Assembly: GCF_024206475.1 (NCBI RefSeq)
Contig: NZ_JAMBPR010000073.1
Span: 1 to 42,016, forward strand
DNA length: 42,016 nucleotides
From: Paraburkholderia sp. CNPSo 3274
GTDB lineage: Bacteria > Pseudomonadota > Gammaproteobacteria > Burkholderiales > Burkholderiaceae
Reading direction: 5' to 3'
Shown here: piece by piece, positions 38,918-42,016 of the stretch
Layout: each line of letters opens with the position of its first letter
Position numbering within the stretch: the first letter of the stretch is position 1
Made by a program: the position numbers and the translations under genes
The notes under the pieces: generated by a model
Told to the model about the DNA's origin: nothing
Seen by the model: only the letters and a program-made list of their open reading frames with translations
The model's database searches: none

Positions 38918-39874
38918 GTGCGCCTCAGCCCTTCCACGATTCCGCCAGTCACGAGCCTCCAGAGCCGCCTGAAGATGCAGCACCTGCGTCTGCTGCTCGC
39001 GATCGAGGAGCGTGGTTCGTTGCGTCAGGCGGCGGACGCGCTCTCGCTCACGCAGCCGGCAGTGACAAAAATGCTGCAGGACATGGAAGCGCTGCTGGGC
39101 GTCACGCTGTTCGACCGGCATCTGCGCGGCCTGCGGCCCACGCGCTTCGGCACGGCCGTCACGCGCTACGCCACGCTGGTTTTCTCGGACATGGCGAATC
39201 TGCGCGACGAGCTGGCGTCGCTCGAAACGGGCAAGGTAGGCAAGGTGCGCGTGGGCGCGGTCATGGCGCCCACGCCGGTGCTGATGGCGGAGGTGATCCG
39301 GCGGCTCAAGCGCGATCATCCGCGGCTGAACATGACGGTCCAGGTCGACACCAGCGACATGCTCGTGCCGCTACTCGAGCGGGATCAACTGGATCTGGTG
39401 CTGGGTCGCGTGCCCGAGGGTTGGGATTCCAGCCATCTGGCTTTCGAGCAACTGGGCGACGAGCGGCTTGCCGTGGTCGTGGGATGCGATCACCCGCTGA
39501 TCGACCAGAGCGCCCCGAGCTTTGCCGAACTGGCGACTTATCCCTGGATCCTGCAGCCCCGGCCGAGCCCGATGCGGGCGTTGATCGACCGCTCCTTCGC
39601 GGACGCAGGCGTCACGCCGCCGCAGAGCACGATCGAGACGGCGGCAATTTTGATGACGACGTCACTGCTGCCCGGGAGCGACCTGATCGCCGTCGTGCCG
39701 ATGGCAGTGGCGGATTTTCATGCCCGCATGGGCTTGCTGCATATCCTTCCAGTGCCGCTACCGCGCAAGCTCGGCCCCTACGGCATCGTCACGCGCGTGG
39801 GAAGGCCGCCGAGCGCGTCGACGTCGCTGCTAATCGATGTATTGCGCGCCGTGGTGGCAGAGGGTGTGCAGTAG
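38918..39874 (+). CDS. LysR-family regulator (GbpR-like)
   Basis: The 318-residue activator has an N-terminal winged helix (KMQHLRLLLAIEERGSLRQA, then LTQPAVTKMLQDMEALLG) and a C-terminal substrate-binding domain (about residues 110-315). The N-terminal pattern RLKMQHLRLL resembles the GbpR (sugar-related) branch. The GTG start is used because relatives have residues before the HLRLL motif; an ATG 19 codons later is possible but would cut the first helix. It is divergent from the sugar-acid operon and probably senses its substrate or an intermediate. Confidence 0.88.
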   Translation: MRLSPSTIPPVTSLQSRLKMQHLRLLLAIEERGSLRQAADALSLTQPAVTKMLQDMEALLGVTLFDRHLRGLRPTRFGTAVTRYATLVFSDMANLRDELASLETGKVGKVRVGAVMAPTPVLMAEVIRRLKRDHPRLNMTVQVDTSDMLVPLLERDQLDLVLGRVPEGWDSSHLAFEQLGDERLAVVVGCDHPLIDQSAPSFAELATYPWILQPRPSPMRALIDRSFADAGVTPPQSTIETAAILMTTSLLPGSDLIAVVPMAVADFHARMGLLHILPVPLPRKLGPYGIVTRVGRPPSASTSLLIDVLRAVVAEGVQ

Positions 39875-40165
39875 CAGCCGATAGTGACATTCGCCGATGG
39901 TGCTGGGCGTTTTCGGGCGCCCCTCCAGCGCTAGTCCCGAGCACCTGCGGCGCGTCTGCACAGGGCGATGCCCCGGACACTTTCTATTGCGAGGCCAGGA
40001 CAGATTTCGTTTGCCCCACAGAACATGCAGCGAACACGCCATAGACCAGGATTCATTGCGACGAGCATGAGTTGCTAGAATTACAATCCCTTTATGTTCA
40101 ATAGGTTAGGCAGCGCCCTGGGGAAATAGGCGTTATGGTCGATTATTTTGAGCAGTAAGGATATC
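39875..40165. other. Intergenic region after the LysR gene
   Basis: About 290 bases. The right half is AT-richer and may hold an old IS end. No gene, terminator or inverted repeat could be supported. Confidence 0.35.
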
Positions 40166-40285
40166 TTATCGAATCGACAGGACCGCATTCCAGACCGCGG
40201 GCGCATCGGAATTCTTGAGACCGAGCTTCGCTAGGTTGAACTGGCCTTTGCGAATGCGTTGCATCAACTCGATGCCAAGATCGGT
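40166..40285 (-). pseudogene. Transposase C-terminal fragment (IS6-like)
   Basis: About 39 codons, GIELMQRIRKGQFNLAKLGL and ending PAVWNAVLSIR before a stop, look like the C-terminus of an insertion-sequence transposase. The Gly-Ile-Glu-x-Met-x-x-Ile-Arg-Lys-Gly-Gln pattern is like IS6-family enzymes. The rest of the enzyme is absent, and the frame upstream runs into the pseudopilin gene. Family assignment is moderate. Confidence 0.55.
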
Positions 40286-40328
40286 CGAAAACGTTCTTTT
40301 GCGTAGCCGCCATCGCGACGAGGACGCG

Positions 40329-40967
40329 CTACCGTGACCCGGGCACCCGCTGCCCCGGCAGGAATCCGCCATCGAAGCCAGACAGCGCCGGAAAGCTGGT
40401 TGATTTCCCGGGCGCGGTGAGGCCGCCAGCGTTGCTCTGTGCGGTTCGCAGGCCCGGGGCCAGGAAGAGGAACTTCCACCCGTCATACGTCTGTGCTCCC
40501 TCAAAGTCCTCATATTGCCGCGGAAATCCCGCGCGCTTGATCGTGGCCTCCTCTGATCTGCTGAATACACCGTAGAAACGATCGCCCTGCAGCATGGGTA
40601 CCCAGTCGTTCTTACCCGTGATCGGATCCGGATAGGCAAAGCGCAGATGATGCAAGGGCTTGGGAAACCGTCTGTCGTCGAGCAGTTCATCGACCGATGC
40701 GGGATAAGCCCGGCCGACGCGGTAGTACCGCAGAATCGCCAACCGGTACTGGTTGCCAGCGAACAGCAGTTGCTTCTCCTGCTCGCGTCGGCGTTGCAGC
40801 GACCACACGTCGAGCGCGCCCGCCAATGCGATCGACATCAGCATCAGCGCAATCAAAAGCGCCAGCAGCACGAGTCCACCCTCACGCGCGGCTCGCGGCC
40901 GCAAGCGCCGCCTCGCCCGCGCTTTCGCGCGCGAGGCGACGCGCGACGTGCGGGCCGCGCTACTCAT
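40329..40967 (-). CDS. Type II secretion-like pseudopilin, atypical
   Basis: The 212-residue protein has a long basic N-terminal leader (about 30 residues, Arg-rich), then REGGLVLLALLIALMLMSIA, a hydrophobic helix of the prepilin kind. The usual Glu at +5 after the Gly is missing, as in GspK-type minor pseudopilins. The soluble part is Tyr/Arg-rich with a Gly-rich tail. Its start ATGA overlaps the stop of the GspG-like gene by 4 bases, so it is co-translated with it. It is probably a minor pseudopilin of an unusual secretion or pilus system. Confidence 0.75.
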   Translation of the reverse strand: MSSAARTSRVASRAKARARRRLRPRAAREGGLVLLALLIALMLMSIALAGALDVWSLQRRREQEKQLLFAGNQYRLAILRYYRVGRAYPASVDELLDDRRFPKPLHHLRFAYPDPITGKNDWVPMLQGDRFYGVFSRSEEATIKRAGFPRQYEDFEGAQTYDGWKFLFLAPGLRTAQSNAGGLTAPGKSTSFPALSGFDGGFLPGQRVPGSR

Positions 40968-41353
40968 TTGGCGCTCCCGTCCGCGCGCGGTGGCGCTCCC
41001 TGCGGACTGCTCGCCGGTGCCACGTCGTAGACACCCGGCTTGTTTTCGTCCGGCGAAGCGATCACCGCCCATTTGTCATCGCCATTAACCGGATCGACAG
41101 GTACAGCGCGCAAGTAATGCTTCGCTACCAGTTCGTCGAGCGTCTCGGGATACTGGCCGTTGTCTCCGTAGTACTGATCGATCGCATTGCGCATCACCGC
41201 GACGTTCTGCTGCCTGACCTGCTCTTTTCCGCGTTCGATGCTGTGCATATAGCGCGGCACCGCTATTGTCAGAAGCAGGCCGATAATGGCCATCACGACG
41301 ACGAGTTCGATCAGCGTGAAGCCGCGTGCCTTGTGCATGCGAACAGGTTTCAT
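40964..41353 (-). CDS. GspG-like major pseudopilin
   Basis: The 129-residue protein begins with a short leader and the class III prepilin site RGFTLIELVVVMAIIG (cleavage after Gly11, Glu at +5), followed by the conserved helix. The C-terminal part, DNGQYPETLDELV then VDPVNGDDKWAV, is typical of GspG, the main pseudopilin of type II secretion. It needs a prepilin peptidase, not present in this window. It lies between two other pseudopilin genes, overlapping the next one by 4 bases, so all belong to one operon. Confidence 0.9.
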   Translation of the reverse strand: MKPVRMHKARGFTLIELVVVMAIIGLLLTIAVPRYMHSIERGKEQVRQQNVAVMRNAIDQYYGDNGQYPETLDELVAKHYLRAVPVDPVNGDDKWAVIASPDENKPGVYDVAPASSPQGAPPRADGSAK

Positions 41354-41362
41354 GATGCATCG

Positions 41363-41890
41363 TCACCATTGTTTGTACGGGACGCCGTTAATGCCGACAC
41401 CTTCGGATTTCGACGACACGTCGAACACATCCTTGCCAGCCTGTTCGCTGCTCATGCCCGGGTCGCCTCCCGCAGCCTGATCCGGCGGCTCTCCATAGGC
41501 CCGCACGCTCCACGTCTGCTCGGCAAGCGTGTCAGAGTCGCCGCTAAAGAAGGGATCGCGCGGCACGTGACGCAGGAACATCAGCAGTCCGCCTTTTGGA
41601 TCCCTGGCGTTCTTCACGCCCGTCACGAGCACGGTCAACGTCGGCGGATAGCCGGACGCTTCTGCATCCTTGTCGATGAGACCGGTATCGCTCGCCTCCT
41701 TGTAGGCGTCGAGCGCGGTACGGATCTCGCGCAATGCGTCGCTCAACTGCTGCTCCTTCTGTCGCTGCACCATCAGTTCCGAAAACGGCATGATCGCGAG
41801 CGCGAGTATGCCCACGAGCGCGAGCGTCACCACCAGCTCGATCAACGTAAATCCACGCTGATCGAGTTGGCGTGTGGCGCGCAAGCGCAT
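41363..41890 (-). CDS. GspG/GspH-like pseudopilin
   Basis: The 175-residue protein has the prepilin motif RGFTLIELVVTLALVGILAL with the leader MRLRATRQLDQ. The soluble region contains LREIRTALDAYKEASDTG and PPTLTVLV, resembling GspG-type domains with a longer insertion. The frame is open from a GTG at 41911, but the ATG at 41890 has GGAAAG 6 bases before it and is preferred. It is 9 bases upstream of the GspG-like gene and follows a Pro-rich protein gene, all on one transcript. Confidence 0.85.
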   Translation of the reverse strand: MRLRATRQLDQRGFTLIELVVTLALVGILALAIMPFSELMVQRQKEQQLSDALREIRTALDAYKEASDTGLIDKDAEASGYPPTLTVLVTGVKNARDPKGGLLMFLRHVPRDPFFSGDSDTLAEQTWSVRAYGEPPDQAAGGDPGMSSEQAGKDVFDVSSKSEGVGINGVPYKQW

Positions 41891-41914
41891 CGTGCTCTTT
41901 CCGGTAGCCACGGT

Positions 41915-42016
41915 TCAGTACCCACTCTCGACCGGGCGAAGCGGGTTATCGCTCGGCATCGTGCCAGGCGGCATCGTCAGCATCGGTGGCGGTGCGGCGG
42001 GCGTTGCTGGCGGGGG
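41915..42016 (-). CDS. C-terminus of a Pro-rich protein (partial)
   Basis: The window edge cuts this gene. The last 33 codons are readable: a Pro/Ala-rich stretch, then MLTMPPGTMPSDNPLRPVES-Gly-Tyr and a TGA. The stop lies 24 bases before the pseudopilin ATG, so it is the preceding operon gene. In such clusters a secretin or other secretion-apparatus protein is expected, but the tail is too short to tell. Confidence 0.6.
   Translation of the reverse strand, partial: PPPATPAAPPPMLTMPPGTMPSDNPLRPVESGY

Noticed and set aside
1..42016. CRISPR arrays, rRNA and tRNA genes
   Set aside because: No regularly spaced direct repeats with unique spacers and no recognisable tRNA or rRNA sequence were seen by eye. 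The two 15-bp tandem repeats have no spacers.

Overview
The window is high-GC DNA from a betaproteobacterium of the Burkholderia sensu lato group (Paraburkholderia, Caballeronia or Burkholderia). The evidence is the strong G/C bias at third codon positions, the pairing of acetoacetyl-CoA reductase with a phasin, a stand-alone RpoN, and many Burkholderiales-type families. The layout, with solitary stress genes, small catabolic operons and several gene remnants, suggests an accessory or secondary chromosome rather than a core region. The genus is an inference.

Positions 1-18436 are mainly a stress and low-oxygen block. It holds an outer-membrane barrel protein, a His-rich secreted peptide, Hsp20, phasin plus phbB (polyhydroxyalkanoate), UspA, a zinc alcohol dehydrogenase, phosphoketolase, a DHH phosphoesterase, a kinase-like APH/AAA protein, a DUF72 protein, a CPA1 cation/proton antiporter, RpoN, a BON-domain periplasmic protein and a frameshifted aldo/keto reductase. 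The composition resembles the low-oxygen-activated (lxa) locus described in B. cenocepacia. A perfect FNR/Anr box sits 41.5 bp upstream of the predicted transcription start of the antiporter gene. The rpoN gene has a close match to a sigma-54 promoter just upstream of it, so it may be autoregulated. An IS5-type transposase fragment and a truncated TetR gene mark past rearrangements.

Positions 18666-29602 hold Lhr helicase, a divergent heavy-metal P-type ATPase/MerR (CadR/PbrR-like) pair with a textbook 19-bp-spacer promoter, an M20 peptidase, a superinfection-immunity-like membrane protein, a LysE-family exporter and a DUF2158 protein. The DUF2158 gene is preceded by a possible transcription attenuator.

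Positions 30213-34459 hold a one-direction group: RpiR regulator, C45 amidase-like peptidase, class III aminotransferase and a carboxymuconolactone decarboxylase-family protein. Matching dyads lie in front of the regulator and inside the promoter of the peptidase gene. This looks like an uncharacterised amide/amine catabolic unit.

Positions 34961-39874 hold a sugar-acid operon: an MFS transporter, an enolase-superfamily dehydratase, an L-2-keto-3-deoxyarabonate dehydratase-like protein and the first 33 codons of a lost semialdehyde dehydrogenase. A LysR regulator is divergent. The window ends (40166-42016) with an insertion-sequence fragment and three type II secretion-like pseudopilins plus the tail of a Pro-rich protein.

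The broken genes (aldo/keto reductase, TetR, aldehyde dehydrogenase, two transposase fragments) suggest ongoing gene erosion, although single-base frameshifts could also be sequencing errors.
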